From contig NC_067120.1 in the NCBI RefSeq assembly GCF_021347895.1, forward strand, positions 26,802,724 to 26,866,723: DNA of 64,000 bases, given 5' to 3'. The stretch comes from Acanthochromis polyacanthus (lineage: Eukaryota > Chordata > Actinopteri > Pomacentridae). This document shows, piece by piece, positions 1 through 11,119 of this stretch. The translations under genes and the position numbers were made by a program. The notes under the pieces were generated by a model. That model made no database searches. It saw only the letters and a program-made list of their open reading frames with translations, and had not been told where the DNA came from. Position 1 is the stretch's first letter. Each line of letters opens with the position of its first letter.

Positions 1-236
1 TTGCCTTTTTGTGTTTTCAAGCTGTCACAGTGCTGCCACACTTATTTTCAGGTGTTTTATTAGGGAAAAAATTTAGGCGAAAATAAAATTCATCCTAATT
101 CAGTATGTTCCAACATAAAATACTCTGTGCCAGTAGCACCTAGAGTAATTCTGACTGCACTGGGTGAAAATTCAGGTTGTCAGCTTTCAAAGGAGACCTC
201 AACCATGCATGTACTCCAAACAGTTCAAGAACAGCA
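1..236. repeat. Dispersed repeat, inverted partner of 32797-33028
   Basis: This stretch reads as the reverse complement of 32797-33028 with few differences. It begins in ttgcctttttgtgttttc and ends in agttcaagaacag. The right-hand copy continues further (to about 33168), so the left copy is cut by the window edge. No coding potential was seen. It is probably part of a mobile element; the family was not recognised. Confidence 0.75.
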
Positions 237-390
237 TTCAGTTTAGCAACCAGGTTGGTTAGCAACCTGCACATTAGTGTGTGAATGTGTGTGTGTCTGG
301 GTAATGGGAGCAATTGCTGTAAAAACTGCTTTGAGTACTCTGATGAGTAGAAAAGCGCTATATAAGAGCAAGTCCATTTACCATTTACAT
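237..390 (+). repeat. 3' tail of a teleost retroposon
   Basis: The motif aaaagcgctatataagagca followed by ccatttaccatttac is the typical end of an abundant dispersed teleost retroposon. The element is 5'-truncated. Its exact family (SINE or LINE) is not resolved by eye. Confidence 0.5.
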
Positions 391-400
391 AGGGTATCCA

Positions 401-721
401 TCTAGATCATGAATGTTTCTTGTCTGGCATAATAAGATTTGGAAAAGATGTGCTTCCATCCACAGATTTTCGAACATACAATCCCACACGTTAAAAATCC
501 CTTCTTCTAACATAGGGTTGTTCAGAGGTCACCACTGAACATTGGTGACCTCATGCTGCTGTTCAAAAGTCCAAGCTATGAAGTCTTCAGAGAGCTTCAG
601 ACCTTCCTGTCTACCTCTCCCTCCTCTTTATTTAAACTGTTGTTCTCTTGGTAAACGATATCCTGTTACACCTGCTACAGACACTGGTTGCCATAGCAAC
701 AGTGCTGGTGCTACATATACT
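401..721. other. IQUB intron 5, no gene seen
   Basis: This is non-coding sequence within the minus-strand IQUB gene. The only notable site is a perfect X-box-like motif, gttgccatagcaac, at 687-700. Confidence 0.5.
687..700. promoter_or_regulatory. X-box-like RFX motif inside IQUB intron
   Basis: The 14-mer gttgccatagcaac is an inverted palindrome that fits the RFX X-box consensus. It is the reverse complement of the X-box at 8250-8263 upstream of IQUB. Its function here is unknown. Confidence 0.4.
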
Positions 722-979
722 TAACCGGTCAAAGTATTCATATGGTTTTCTAATTGTCAATTAGCCTTTCAACACGATTAGCTGGAAATGGGCCTCTGTA
801 CCTCATGTAGATATTCCATTAAAAATCTGCTGTTTCCTGCTAGAATAGGCATTTCCCACATTAACAATGTCGAGACTACATTTCTGATTCATTTAATGAT
901 ATCTTCATTGAAAATAAAATGATTTTCTTTCTAAAACAAGGATATTTCTAAGTGACCCCAAACTTTTGAATGGTAGTGT
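722..979. mobile_element. Tc1/mariner-type MITE, truncated
   Basis: The segment shares long stretches with copies at 6750-7079 and 11120-11299: caattagcctttcaacac, tagatattccattaaaaat and cccacattaacaatgtc. It ends in gaccccaaacttttgaatgg-tagtgtt, the terminal inverted repeat of a common fish MITE. The left terminus is missing. Confidence 0.7.
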
Positions 980-982
980 TGG

Positions 983-1800
983 TAGGTAGTGTGAATTTTC
1001 TGCTTACCTAATAAACTTTTTTTGCAATCAGCAGCCCAAATCTGTTTCTGTTTGCTCTAAAATACCATTCGTGTTGTTGTTCAACTTTAAAGGTATCTGT
1101 ACTATGCAAAATATTAGATATTCTCCCTGAAAAAGCTGACAAATATTGGCTTTCTCAAGTATTTTCAATTTTTTTTTAGAGATAATTCCACATTCTTTCT
1201 TGTGAGCACCTCTAACCTTATTTTACTCAGTTTAATTACACTGATTAGATACTTTGGCTTGAAAGTAGTTTTTAAAAATTGTCAGCTTTGAAGTGATTGA
1301 TGAATCACAAGGATGTAACATACATTTGCACTGATGGGCTTAATTATGAAAAAAGTCAAACTAAATTTTTAATTCACTCTGAATGTAAATATTGTGTAAA
1401 TTCATCTTTAGATAGATAAAATGATGTAGAACAAGGACAGAATCAAGTTAATTAGATCTCTTGCATCAAAGGGAGGTCTCCCTATGACTATTTGTCTTCC
1501 ATCTCCTGGTCCAAGAAGCTCATTTACATGGTTTCTTTCTGTCTGTAATTAAATTGTTTCATATGCACATATAATGTTGTGTCTCACGCTTGAATGAGAA
1601 TGCTGCTTTGCAGTAATGAGTGACCTTTACATACACCACACACGCACACACATATACTCAACTTAATCATGATTTTCTATCTGATTGTTTTCCTTATTTT
1701 GTTTTAAATTCCAGTGGAAAATCAAATGGTCCAACTCTTCAGACTGACGGTGACATTAATATTTTGTGTGATGGTTTTGTTTGGAAGGTCTACTCTGTAC
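983..1800. other. IQUB intron 5, no gene seen
   Basis: This is AT-rich intronic sequence between the MITE and IQUB exon 5. No further exon, RNA gene or element was recognised. Confidence 0.5.
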
Positions 1801-1976
1801 TTGTGTGTCGTGGCTGAAGGTGACCACTCCTCTGTCAAGTCTCCTCTTGGGCAGCGTCTGGATGGCGGCATGATGGTACTCTGCTCCTGTCAGCCGGTGC
1901 CTGTAGCCACCCAGGAAGGCCTTCTGCTGGCGAGGGCGCTCAATCTCCACCACCACCTCCTGGAATAAGCCTTCAT
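1801..1976 (-). CDS. iqub: IQUB coding exon 5
   Basis: The acceptor reads tttccag before ATGAAGG at 1976 and the donor reads CAA then gtacag at 1800. The exon ends in phase 0. It encodes the EVVVEIERPRQQKAFLGGYR region and ends near SHDTQ, a strongly conserved IQUB segment. Confidence 0.85.
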
Positions 1977-4900
1977 CTGGAAATGAGAGACACACTAACC
2001 CAACTGTGTTCAGAAATGAAATGAATATGCTGTGTAGTTTGAAGTCAGAGAACCATAGTCTCTATAAATAATCTCCCTCCCACTCCTTTTTCTGTTAAAA
2101 CTAACCGTAACCCTATTTCCAGTTTTGAAACTTTGTCAGTGTTGAATAATATCTTAAAATAGTTATTCAATTATTATCATTAATCATCAGTTGATTTCAG
2201 ATTCTCTTTTTGTTTACATTGTGCTATTAATTGCTAGTTCAATGTATAAATAGAAATAATAAAGAAACACACAAAGAGGAAGAAGAATGATTAGAATCAA
2301 TTAATTAAAACACTCAAAGTCTAGAATTATTTCAGTGGCCTCTGTATCCCAGAAAAAAATCTCATAATCTCCATTTGAAGATATTCTTTTGCTCCAAAAT
2401 GGTGCAGTATAAGACAAACCTCTATGACAACATTACAGTATAAACTGACCATGAAAGGAAATTAATTTTTTATTTGCTGTGGAGATGCAGGATTGTATTT
2501 TGTTAGTTTTATTTGATATATGATAAATCTACTTTAAGAATGAAACAAATATACATAACATGAAACATTTGGATTACCAGTTACAGCAGTCTCTGAGAAT
2601 ATTTTTGGCAAACAATTATTCGTATACACTTACCTATGTTGTGCATTGCATGGTACATTATTAGATGTTATAATTAGCCATATTTCCATGATGAGCCTTG
2701 TATTTACACTGTCACTCTGGATGTGTTATATAGATATTTCCGTTGCAGGTCTTTTCCACACCCTATTTGCTCTGTGCTAATTACTGTACACTACAATCAT
2801 CCATTTAAACGACTGAGGTCCATCCAGATTCGCTTCCAGCTGACACACTTTCAGTTTGCAGAGGACAGTGCAGATGGCTGTGTGTTTATACCTGTGAGGA
2901 CTTCAACAGTAATAACGTCCCTCATGCTGTCATGCTCTTGGGGCCGAAGAGGGCAGAGTGGGTGGGAGCTTGGGTCAGTGGAGCTCATCTCCATCCGGGT
3001 GGAGCTGTGAGGCCGGACACCGAGCTCCATCAGGCTCTGCTGCTCCTCCACCACTCTGCCTGAAAAACAACCCCACACTGACCAGTCATGCATACATGAT
3101 GTTTGTAGGATTCTGTGAAGATCCATTTTAACACAGAGCATCAAACTGTGACTAGTGAAGTTCAGATGAAACATTTTCATCCTCTGACAGCCACTAAATG
3201 CTGAGTCTATGTAAAAGAATTATTCTGAACCAAGGACGACTGTGCATGTGGAACTATTTGAATAAAATATGCTGTTAGGTCAATAAAAATGAAACCACAT
3301 TTCTTTTCTGGAGTAAATAGAGCTCATTTCGGTGTGTCTAATGCAATGTTTCCAACATGGCACAGGCAGGCACCAAGTGCAAAGAGCTATAGCTGGGTAA
3401 TGTGTACGAGCTGAAGAAAACTGTGATGTGAAGCAAAGCAAAAACCCACGTAAGAACAAGAAAGACAAATTTTAGTGAGGGAGGGAAACAAAAAAAATAG
3501 TGACATCCATCAGTCAAACAAGTCTGTCAAATCCAAATAATCATGAAACATTTTTGCTCCTAAATATATTTGCAATATGTCAGAAAGAAAAATCAGTTTT
3601 TGCACATAAAATACTGATGGTGTTGTGAATAGATGATATAATTTTTTTTTTTTTTAATCTGTTTATGCTTCAGGTCACCAGGTGAGTCGCAGTGTCTTTA
3701 AATTATTCTGCCTTCAAACACTACCTATGAGAGAGTGACAGTGAAAGTCTGTGAATCACTGGTTTTAAACTCTTGTGTGTCTTGTTGGCGGGTTCAACCA
3801 AACCTATTATGGTACTGTATGCATTGACTGATCAGGCTGGGATAGACAATTAAGGGATCCCTCTCACAATGCTTCAAACACAAGAAGTAGGGTCATTCCA
3901 GGTGAAATGACCAGATATTCCTTGGGGGTGTTGCTGCACCATTTTCAAATTAGTCCTAAATTTGCATGTCATTATATAGTCACAAAAGTACTTTCCATGC
4001 AAAATTATAGGCCTGTAGCTCAAACAGTTTCTGAGTTGTTGGGGTCTGAAATTTTCAAAATTTGGGCTATAAAAAGCCTCGCCAGCATTTCTCAGCCTCT
4101 AGACATACCAGAGAGCTGTGAGTTGGTAAACAAGGCCTCTGCATGTAGCTAATGCCCCACAAACATCCTCAGGTGTTTCCCTACACTCTGCAGGCCATGG
4201 GGTCTTGCTAAAAATGCTAAAAATTAAGAGATACCTTCTCACGAGTGGGGTTTGGGACCTTAAAAGTACTAGAAATACTGCACAGAAGTGTTCTAACACC
4301 CCTGGGTTCCATTCTACACAAACTTGTGTGATAACTTAGAAAATTGGAGCTTTCTAGGTCCCTCAGTTTGGAAAATATGAGCTCCCAAAGTTGGGAGAGA
4401 TTTTTAATTGGCTATTTTTGGTGGCAAAAATCTCAGTGTGGGACAGGTACCAGAGACCCCAACTTTTTCTACAAGACAGTTCCATCTGTTTTCTATCACT
4501 GTACAAAAAAGCAGCAGTTTTATATTTGTAGTTACTGAGATATTCTTACTCAAAATGGCATGGGTAATGTCAAAATCGTTTTTTGCTTTTCAGAACTTTA
4601 AATTGGGATACAAGTATTAGTAGTCATTCCAATGGTATTATGTATGTTTTGTTCTTTTTGAAATGTTAGTTGTTAAAGGTGACTACCTTAAAAAAGTGTA
4701 ATGGTATAACTTAGGTATAGGTTCTTTTGCTTGTAACATGACATTGTACAATTAAATTTAACATGTTCAATCCCACTGCACTGATACTGTAAAATTCAAC
4801 ATTATTTTTGTTATTTTTAAATTAATCAACCATAAACTACTACAGAGCTCCCTGAATTCAAGTTAGTACATGTAATTTGTATGTGTATGTTATAATTACA

Positions 4901-7900
4901 TGTATGCATTGCAAATGGGTGTCAACATGTCATTATACTTTTTGAAGGTAGTCACCTTTACCAACTAACATTTCAAAAAGAACAAAACATGCATAATACT
5001 ACCATTGGAATGACTACTAATACTTGTACCCCAATTTAAAGTACTGAAAAGCAAAAAAGTGTAATGCCCTTTTTGTGTCACAAGGTCTAGTTTAGAGCCA
5101 TACCTATAGATATCATGACATGTTGACACCCATTTGCAATACATACATGTAATTATAACATACTCATACAAATTACATGTAATACAAGCAAAAGAACCTA
5201 TACCTAAGTTATACCTAATTTATAACTTAGGTATACCTAAGGTAGTCACTTTTAACAACTAACATTTCAAAAAGAACAAAACATACATAATACTACCATT
5301 GGAATGACTACTAATACTAGTATCCCAATTTAAAGTACTGAAAAGAAAAAAAACTGACATTACCCATGCCATTTTGAGTAAGAATATCTCAGTAACTACA
5401 AATATAACCCTGCTGATTTTTTGTACAGTGATAGAAGACAGATGAAACTGTCTTGTAGAAAAAATTGGGGTCTCTGGTACCTGTCCCACACTGAGATTTT
5501 TGCCACCAAAAATAGCCAATTAAAAATCTCGTCCAACTTTGGGAGCTCATATTTTCCAAACTGAGGGACCTAGAAAGCTCCAGTTTGCTAAGTTATCACA
5601 CAAGTTTGTGTAGAATGGAACCCAGGGGTGTTAGAACACTTCTGTGCAGTATTTCTAGTACATTTAAGGTCCCAAACCCCACTCATGAGTAGGCATCTCT
5701 TAATTTTTAGCATTTTTAGCAAGCCCCCATGGCCTGCAGAGTGTAGAGAAACACCTAAGGATGTTTGTGGGGCACTAGCTACATGCAGAGGCCTTGTTTA
5801 CCAACTCACAGCTCTCTGGTATGTCTAGAGGCTGAGAAATAACCACTTAAAGATGCAAATAATGCTGGTGAGGCTTTTTATAGCCCAAATTTTGAAAATT
5901 TCAGACCCCCACAACTCAGAAACTATTTGAGCTACAGGCCTACAATTTAGCATGGAAAGTACTAAAGTACTTTTGTGACTATCTAATGGCATGCAAATTT
6001 AGGACTAATTTGAAAATGGTGCGGCAACCACCATCTGGTGAAACCACACGGAATGACCCAGTATAGAGAAAGGCACATACCATCCAGAGAGATCTGCAGC
6101 ACCTCCACAGGGACTCTGAGCTCTGAGGCAAGGTGGCACTTCAACTCCTGAATGCTGAGGCCGATGGCAAAAGCCACAGTCATGACATGACCGTCCGGCA
6201 CTAGCACCACCTTCACTGCAATCACACAGCGACACTGTCTGTGATAGTCTGTGGATTTATCTGTAGAATTTGACATGATTTTTTTATGTGGGAATTTACC
6301 ATGCCAGTCTGTGTTTCATAGCTGGAATTGTTGAGCTTTTCATGAGGTCAGTACAAAAATAACCACTGTTTCATTCATTAAAAATGAAAAAGTGATGTAG
6401 TAGTACCATTATGATGTCTTCTAATCAGTTCATCTTGTTAATTTTTTCAAAGTCTCAAACTGTTAAAATCAAATACCGTTAGTAAGTTATTCATGACCCT
6501 TTAGTGTCCACAGAGCTTACTCAAGGTCATTTCTTTGAAATTGTCATCTTGGTTGTCGCTAATAAAGCTCTAACAAGATATTGATGCACATGTCGTATAA
6601 ATCCTGTCAGGTTACCTAGGAATTGCACAGTGTGTTGTAGATACTTCACTGCCTACAATTCATCCACAAATCTTTCACAATCCCAGATTGCACAAATAAG
6701 ACCTGCTTTCCCTTTCTATGTCTCTTTCCTGCTATATCTTCACACTCACACACTACCGTTCAAAAGTGTGGGGTCACCCAGACAATTTCACGTTTTCCAT
6801 GAAAACTCCCACGTGCTAACACAATTGCACAAGGGTTTTCTAATCACCAATTAGCCTTTCAACACAATGTACCATTAGAACACAGGAGTGATGGTTGCTG
6901 GAAATGGGCTTCTGAACCCCAATGTAGATATTCCATTAAAAAGCGGCCGTTTTCAGCTAGAATATACCACATTAACAATGCATCGATTGTATTTCTGATT
7001 AATCTTCTTTGAAAAAAGCTGTTTTTTTTAAAAAAAAAAAAAAAAAAGGATATTTCTGAGTGACTCCAAACTTTAGTGTATATACCAGACTGAAAATAAA
7101 ATAACACTGAATGATCTGAATAACAAGTCACACTGTCAATGGAACAGTCTGAGTGAGTCAAAATTAACAGATTTTTTTTTTGGAGAATATGCCAAAAGAA
7201 TAAAACATACAATATACAACCAATTACACAGAAAAGCTGATAGTAGAACATTTTTTAAAAAATCTACTAAAACTATGTCCGTTGTTGGGGTGTCTGTTTT
7301 TCTCTTCATCGTGCTGACTGTATATTACAATATAGAAAACAAACAATTTATAAGAAAAGTTTTGCTAGTGAATCTTTTGGCAACAAGAGATATTTAAAGT
7401 TGTTTAGGGTCCAGTTCAGGTATGCTGAAATCTTCCTACGGTCTCACCTGTAGCTGTAGAGTTTCCAATATTTTCTGCCATTTGGGGTATCTGGAGCTCT
7501 TTAAGCTGTACAGCATCATCCAGCAAATCTGCCTGAGTTGCAGTTTCTTCCACAGTCTCCAGCACATCTGCACAGTAAAGAAGATTAGGATTAACACTTA
7601 ACACATCCCAACTGTAACCTCCCTGCCAACTGGTCCATCAAACTGGTTCAGACAAAAACGTTGATGATCCTGTGTGTAAAAATTCAGCATCAGCCAAACC
7701 TTTACTTTCTAGAGACAAAGGAAACATAATCCATATGAATCCATATGTTCCCCTGATATTCTGCTGCTTTGACAAGTCAAAATATCAGCTATGACAAAGG
7801 TCTCAACGTTTAGTCCTCACTGTTTCCTTTGTTTTCCTCCAGTGACCCAGGCCCACCTGGGGGCGAGCCGACGGCCTGCAACCCCTCCTCGTCCTTTCCC

Positions 7901-8022
7901 GGCTCTCCGTCTTCCTCTGGCGGCTCCTCTGCAGTGTCTCCACTTGGTTCAGTGTTAGTTCCCGTGTTTTCGTCCTCCTCTTCTTTGGTCCTGTGCGCTT
8001 CACTTAGTTTTTGTTCCGACAT
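1801..8022 (-). CDS. iqub: IQUB, N-terminal five coding exons (partial gene)
   Basis: IQ motif and ubiquitin-like domain protein, an axonemal protein known as a component of radial spoke 1 in cilia and sperm flagella. Coding exons on the minus strand are 7821-8022, 7448-7567, 6081-6215, 2892-3059 and 1801-1976. All have GT-AG borders and matching phases, and the sum is 801 nt (267 codons) with no stop. Exon 1 is acidic and low-complexity, starting MSEQKLSEAH. Exon 3 starts the ubiquitin-like fold (VKVVLVPDGHVMTV). Exons 4 and 5 carry family blocks such as SLMELGVRPHSSTRMEMSS, VVVEIERPRQQKAFLGGYRH and TGAEYHHAAIQTLPKRR. The vertebrate protein is about 790 residues, so the IQ motifs and C terminus lie beyond position 1. 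Identity rests on recalled IQUB sequence blocks. Confidence 0.88.
1977..2891. other. IQUB intron 4
   Basis: The intron is AT-rich. No element or RNA gene was recognised in it. Confidence 0.6.
2892..3059 (-). CDS. iqub: IQUB coding exon 4
   Basis: The acceptor is gtttttcag before GCAGAGTGG and the donor is CACAG then gtataa. It encodes RVVEEQQSLMELGVRPHSST and the following PHEYxMPDVITV-like block, here HDSMRDVITVEVLT. Phases match exons 3 and 5. Confidence 0.85.
3060..3889. other. IQUB intron 3, part left of the foldback element
   Basis: No gene or recognisable repeat was found apart from a short poly-T run near 3642. The segment ends at the AGTA duplication that borders the foldback element. 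Confidence 0.5.
3890..6059. mobile_element. 2.17-kb foldback DNA transposon with arms of about 0.8 kb
   Basis: The element starts gggtcattcc and ends ggaatgaccc, flanked by the 4-bp duplication AGTA (3886-3889 and 6060-6063). The left arm (3890 to about 4680) is repeated inverted at about 5240-6059. Examples are caccattttcaaattagtcc near both ends and gagctcccaaagttggga against its complement near 5533. A further copy of one arm segment lies at 4945-5060, and smaller inverted repeats sit in the centre (4858-4930 against 5115-5185). No transposase is encoded, so it is non-autonomous. A 4-bp duplication is compatible with Sola- or Academ-type elements, but the family is not established. Confidence 0.8.
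6081..6215 (-). CDS. iqub: IQUB coding exon 3, start of ubiquitin-like domain
   Basis: The acceptor is gtgtgattgcag before TGAAGG and the donor is GGATG then gtatgt. It encodes VKVVLVPDGHVMTVAFAIG and then the ELRVPVEVLQISLDG strand of the ubiquitin-like fold. The foldback element lies only 21 bp past the donor side, counting its target duplication. Confidence 0.87.
6216..6749. other. IQUB intron 2, left part
   Basis: No exon or RNA gene was seen between exon 3 and the MITE. Confidence 0.5.
6750..7079. mobile_element. Tc1/mariner-type MITE in IQUB intron 2
   Basis: The left end is cactaccgttcaaaagtgtg-gggtcacccagac and the right end is gagtgactccaaactttagtg, which are imperfect inverted termini. 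The interior carries the family signature gatggttgctggaaatgggc. It is non-coding. Confidence 0.75.
7080..7447. other. IQUB intron 2, right part
   Basis: The sequence is AT-rich with nothing recognised. Confidence 0.5.
7448..7567 (-). CDS. iqub: IQUB coding exon 2
   Basis: The acceptor is cttctttactgtgcag before ATGTGCTGG and the donor is CTACAG then gtgaga. It is 120 nt long and phase-compatible with exons 1 and 3. It encodes an acidic linker, VLETVEETATQADLLDD, in front of the ubiquitin-like domain. Confidence 0.75.
7821..8022 (-). CDS. iqub: IQUB coding exon 1 with start codon
   Basis: The ATG lies at 8022-8020 and the donor is GGAAACA then gtgagg at 7820. It encodes 67 codons of Glu/Pro/Gly-rich sequence (MSEQKLSEAHRTKEEEDENT at the start). 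The region is GC-richer than the introns. This start was chosen because it is the first ATG of the open frame and lies about 230 bp from an X-box. Confidence 0.75.
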
Positions 8023-8300
8023 TTCAGATGTAGATGATATTATGCATCTGGAGTTAAACTAAAGCTGAAGTTAATAAACGTGCCGTAAATCTGCCAACAG
8101 TGACAGCGTGAACGCCGTGAAGAACTGGCTCACCGACAGCTTCTTCTTTAGCCCTGTTACTCTTTTATTTTCCTTATTTATCGAGATTTGGAGTTAGCTA
8201 ACGGTGCAGCTAACAGCGCCCTCCAAACGTTGGTTTGTCTAGTGTACACGTTGCTATGGCAACCACAAAGCGCGTCACTTTCTCTGTTGAAGAAATATAA
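8023..8300 (-). promoter_or_regulatory. Probable IQUB promoter region
   Basis: This is the sequence immediately upstream of the IQUB start. It contains several CpGs and a perfect X-box (8250-8263). No TATA box stands out, which is usual for ciliary genes. The transcription start is not placed. Confidence 0.5.
8250..8263. promoter_or_regulatory. X-box, RFX binding motif upstream of IQUB
   Basis: gttgctatggcaac matches the RFX X-box (GTTGCCATGGCAAC type) and is palindromic. It lies 228-241 bp upstream of the IQUB ATG, the usual distance for ciliary genes driven by RFX factors. This agrees with IQUB being an axonemal protein. Confidence 0.75.
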
Positions 8301-8895
8301 TATCCGATTCATCCCTGGCGCTGTTTTTATTTGATATCTTTAATATACGTTTAAATATATACACAACAAAATTACACAAACATATTTATACAGTATTTAC
8401 TGTGCTGAGGATGCAGAACCGTCTATTCAGTAATACAGAATACGTTTACACCAACAGCTGCGCAAATCTGGACAGTTTAACCCCAAACCCATTTTTGTAA
8501 GGGGAAATTATGCTGGATATAAAACAAACCAGATGGACCACATAGAACACATTTATGAAGATATTTTGGAAAAATACTCCCCCCCAGTGTCCAAGATCTG
8601 TATTGTTATTTATAGGAAATTTATTATAGATTATGTTATTTGAAAATAAATCAACTCAACAGTTTTTCTTTAGAAACACAGAGTGGCCTTTTCCACAATA
8701 TAAATCAAAATAACCTCTTTGTTAATGAGGTTTTGCAACAAATTATTATTCAAATTTGTTTTACAGCAAAAATGTCAAACTGAACATGAAAACAGTAAAA
8801 CAGCCTTATATTTGATAAGTAAAAAGGTGAAAAGTTAAAAGAGTAAAAATACATAAGATAGAATAGAGAATGATAAGAACATGAGAAGGACTTAA
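8301..8895. other. Intergenic, nothing recognised
   Basis: The sequence is AT-rich between the IQUB promoter and the piggyBac-like remnant. No open frame or repeat could be named. Confidence 0.45.
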
Positions 8896-9471
8896 AAGTT
8901 AGTTAAAAGCTTGATTAAAAAAGGTGTGTCTTTAATCTTCTTTTTAAAAAAAAAATCATGTTTCACAGGCCTGCGTCCAACATCATGTGGAACTCCAACA
9001 GGAACTCTCTTGGGTGGTGGAGATTTGGTGTTAAATGTTGGGTGACCTCTTTCTAAATGCACCAGATTCAGGCTCATAGTAACTTCTGCCTGGAAGCTTC
9101 TTTGTTTCAGAGGCACCTCCATGACCTCATGTGGTAGTCGTACCATGTGACACATGCATCATGGAAAAACATATTTCTTTCTTGTACAGATGCTGCAGAT
9201 TGCTGTCCAGGTCTACAGTTCTACAATTTCATTTAGCAGGCGCTTTTATCCAAAGCAACATACATCTGAGAGCAGATACAACACAAGCAAGGAATGGTCC
9301 ATGTTTAGCTGAATCACTTGATCCACTTGAATCATCATTCTCCATGTCTTTGTTGCTGGGATTGTAATCAGGATTTTCATCCAAGCTACTTCAATATCTG
9401 TCAAAGTCAATGTCATCTCCAGTGATTATCTGCAGTGCATCCTGAACACTGTACCGTTTCTGCTCATTCAT
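8896..9471 (-). pseudogene. piggyBac transposase-derived remnant (N and C terminal pieces)
   Basis: A start at 9471 gives MNEQKRYSVQDALQIITGDD and then an acidic stretch (NDDSSGSSDS), like the N terminus of fish piggyBac-derived proteins; a TGA interrupts it soon after DFDRY. Further along the same strand (about 9150-8930) a second open piece, KQRSFQAEVTMSLNLVHLER followed by PPPKRVPVGVPHDVGRRPVK, resembles the C-terminal part before the Cys-rich tail. The catalytic middle is missing. A common fish repeat (tttagcaggcgcttttatcc, near 9236) lies between them. Assignment is by motif memory only. Confidence 0.45.
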
Positions 9472-9818
9472 ACTACAAATGAAAAGAGACATTTTCCAAA
9501 ATCTTGTTTGTGTGTTTGTTGTCTATTTATTTACCAAAAGAAGCGTTTCAGCTAAATAGAAAGTGGAGTTTGGGGACTGATATAACAAACGTGTCATAAC
9601 ACATTTTATCATTGAATTATTTTACTTAACATTGTTTTATTTTATTATATTTTTGTAAATGTGCTTTGAAATGAACTACAGAAAAATGCATTGATACAAA
9701 TTAACTGCTTGAGTGTAATTGTTTGAACAATTCATTGCCATTTTTCTTATTGTGACAAATACATCACATGGTATTTTCCGCCCCAGTTGTTAGGTTGAAG
9801 GTCCGATGTGACATGCAT
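9472..9818. other. Intergenic, nothing recognised
   Basis: The sequence is AT-rich with no supported feature. Confidence 0.4.
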
Positions 9819-9825
9819 GTCAGAG

Positions 9826-10378
9826 CAACCCGGTCTCACGGGGATTCGTGAAACTGTCACGTAAGTTTTAGTTTCGGTTTCGTGCGCACCAACACGATTT
9901 CGTCATGTTTTTCGTGCCGCTCACCACGAAATGTTTTTCGCTGTGGTAATCACATCTGAAAGTGGTTTATACCGGCGGATTCATGACGATCTAAGCTGTC
10001 CATCGGCGTATACTGCTTGTGTGATCGCGTTTGCGGCCGCCGGCCGCCGGACATTCTTGGCATTCCTATGCAAATTGGTAAGTGTACCACCGGCTTATGG
10101 TTAGGTTATGGTTAGGTTATGGTATGGTTCGGGTTATGTTTAGGGACGATGTCATGCAAAATATAGCGTTGGATTCGCCACGGTTTTACATTAAAAATAT
10201 AATATACACATTCTTTTGAAATACGTTCTGAGTGGCACGAAAAGTCCGCCGTTTAAAATACATTGGTGCGCATTTCGTGGTGAGCGGCACGAAAAACATG
10301 ACGAAATCGTGTTGGTGCACACGAAACCGAAACTAAAACTTACGTGACAGTTTCACGAATCCCCGTGAGATCGGGCTG
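9826..10378. mobile_element. Non-autonomous foldback element with about 110-bp TIRs
   Basis: The left terminus caacccggtctcacggggat and right terminus atccccgtgagatcgggctg are inverted repeats that extend about 110 bp inward, through cgtgccgctcaccacgaaat and its complement. The 7-bp direct repeat gtcagag borders both ends (9819-9825 and 10379-10385). The interior 9950-10110 matches the right-hand part of the piggyBac-like MITE at 30295-30828. It is followed by repeated ggttaggttatgg units. No protein is encoded. Confidence 0.75.
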
Positions 10379-10385
10379 GTCAGAG

Positions 10386-11119
10386 TGATTTTTTCAAAAC
10401 TGGTTATATATTAATTTACATAAGTAATGTGGCAAGGACAGCTTAAATGTGATCTTGGACATGTTATTAAAGGATTACAGTTGTTACATGGGTTGAAACT
10501 TGTCTTTGACAGCAAAGATAAGCATTTTAAAATAAGCAAGTTTTCTCCCATGTGCTCATCAGGAAGACCATTTCAGAAATGATGTCACAGGGACAGCAAT
10601 ACATATACTGTCACATGACTTTATCAGTATGTTAAGTGGATGTCACTTTGGGACCTCATCAATTAAATTCAAGAATAAAACTTTATTAGAAACTTTCCAG
10701 AATATTTGATGTATTCAGAATATCTGATGTATTCAGACATTGAAAAGCTGATGGTGCTACTGAGAGGATGAACAGCAGCCTTATTTTAGATGTTTAACAA
10801 CCTGCCTCTGTGCAGTGACAGTATGGAAGCTTTATGTAAGGCTCTATGCTCCTATTTCAGTGTACACACACCAAAAGGTGACACGGTGGCCCCTTTCAAG
10901 CTCTACTAATCTGCGGCTGGATATCTGCTGGCTCCCTGAAGATCACATAGTGTGGAGCTCAGCAGCAGGACGGGGCCCCAGTGTAAACTTGTCACACACA
11001 GGTATTCATTTATCCCACGACGGTCTGTCTGTCATATGAGTGATTTGTTAGGATCACAGTCAGACACTTGAACACACTGTGGAACCTAAACTGCTAACAC
11101 GTACATTTTAAACATGGGA
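10386..11119. other. Intergenic, nothing firmly recognised
   Basis: A 74-codon open frame at 10815-11039 has no recognised motif and was not accepted as a gene. Confidence 0.4.

Noticed and set aside
1714..1968. Plus-strand frame over IQUB exon 5
   Set aside because: The minus strand carries the conserved IQUB reading. The same holds for the plus frame at 2723-3010 and the frames opposite exon 1.
10815..11039. A 74-codon gene
   Set aside because: No motif, splice context or neighbour supports it.
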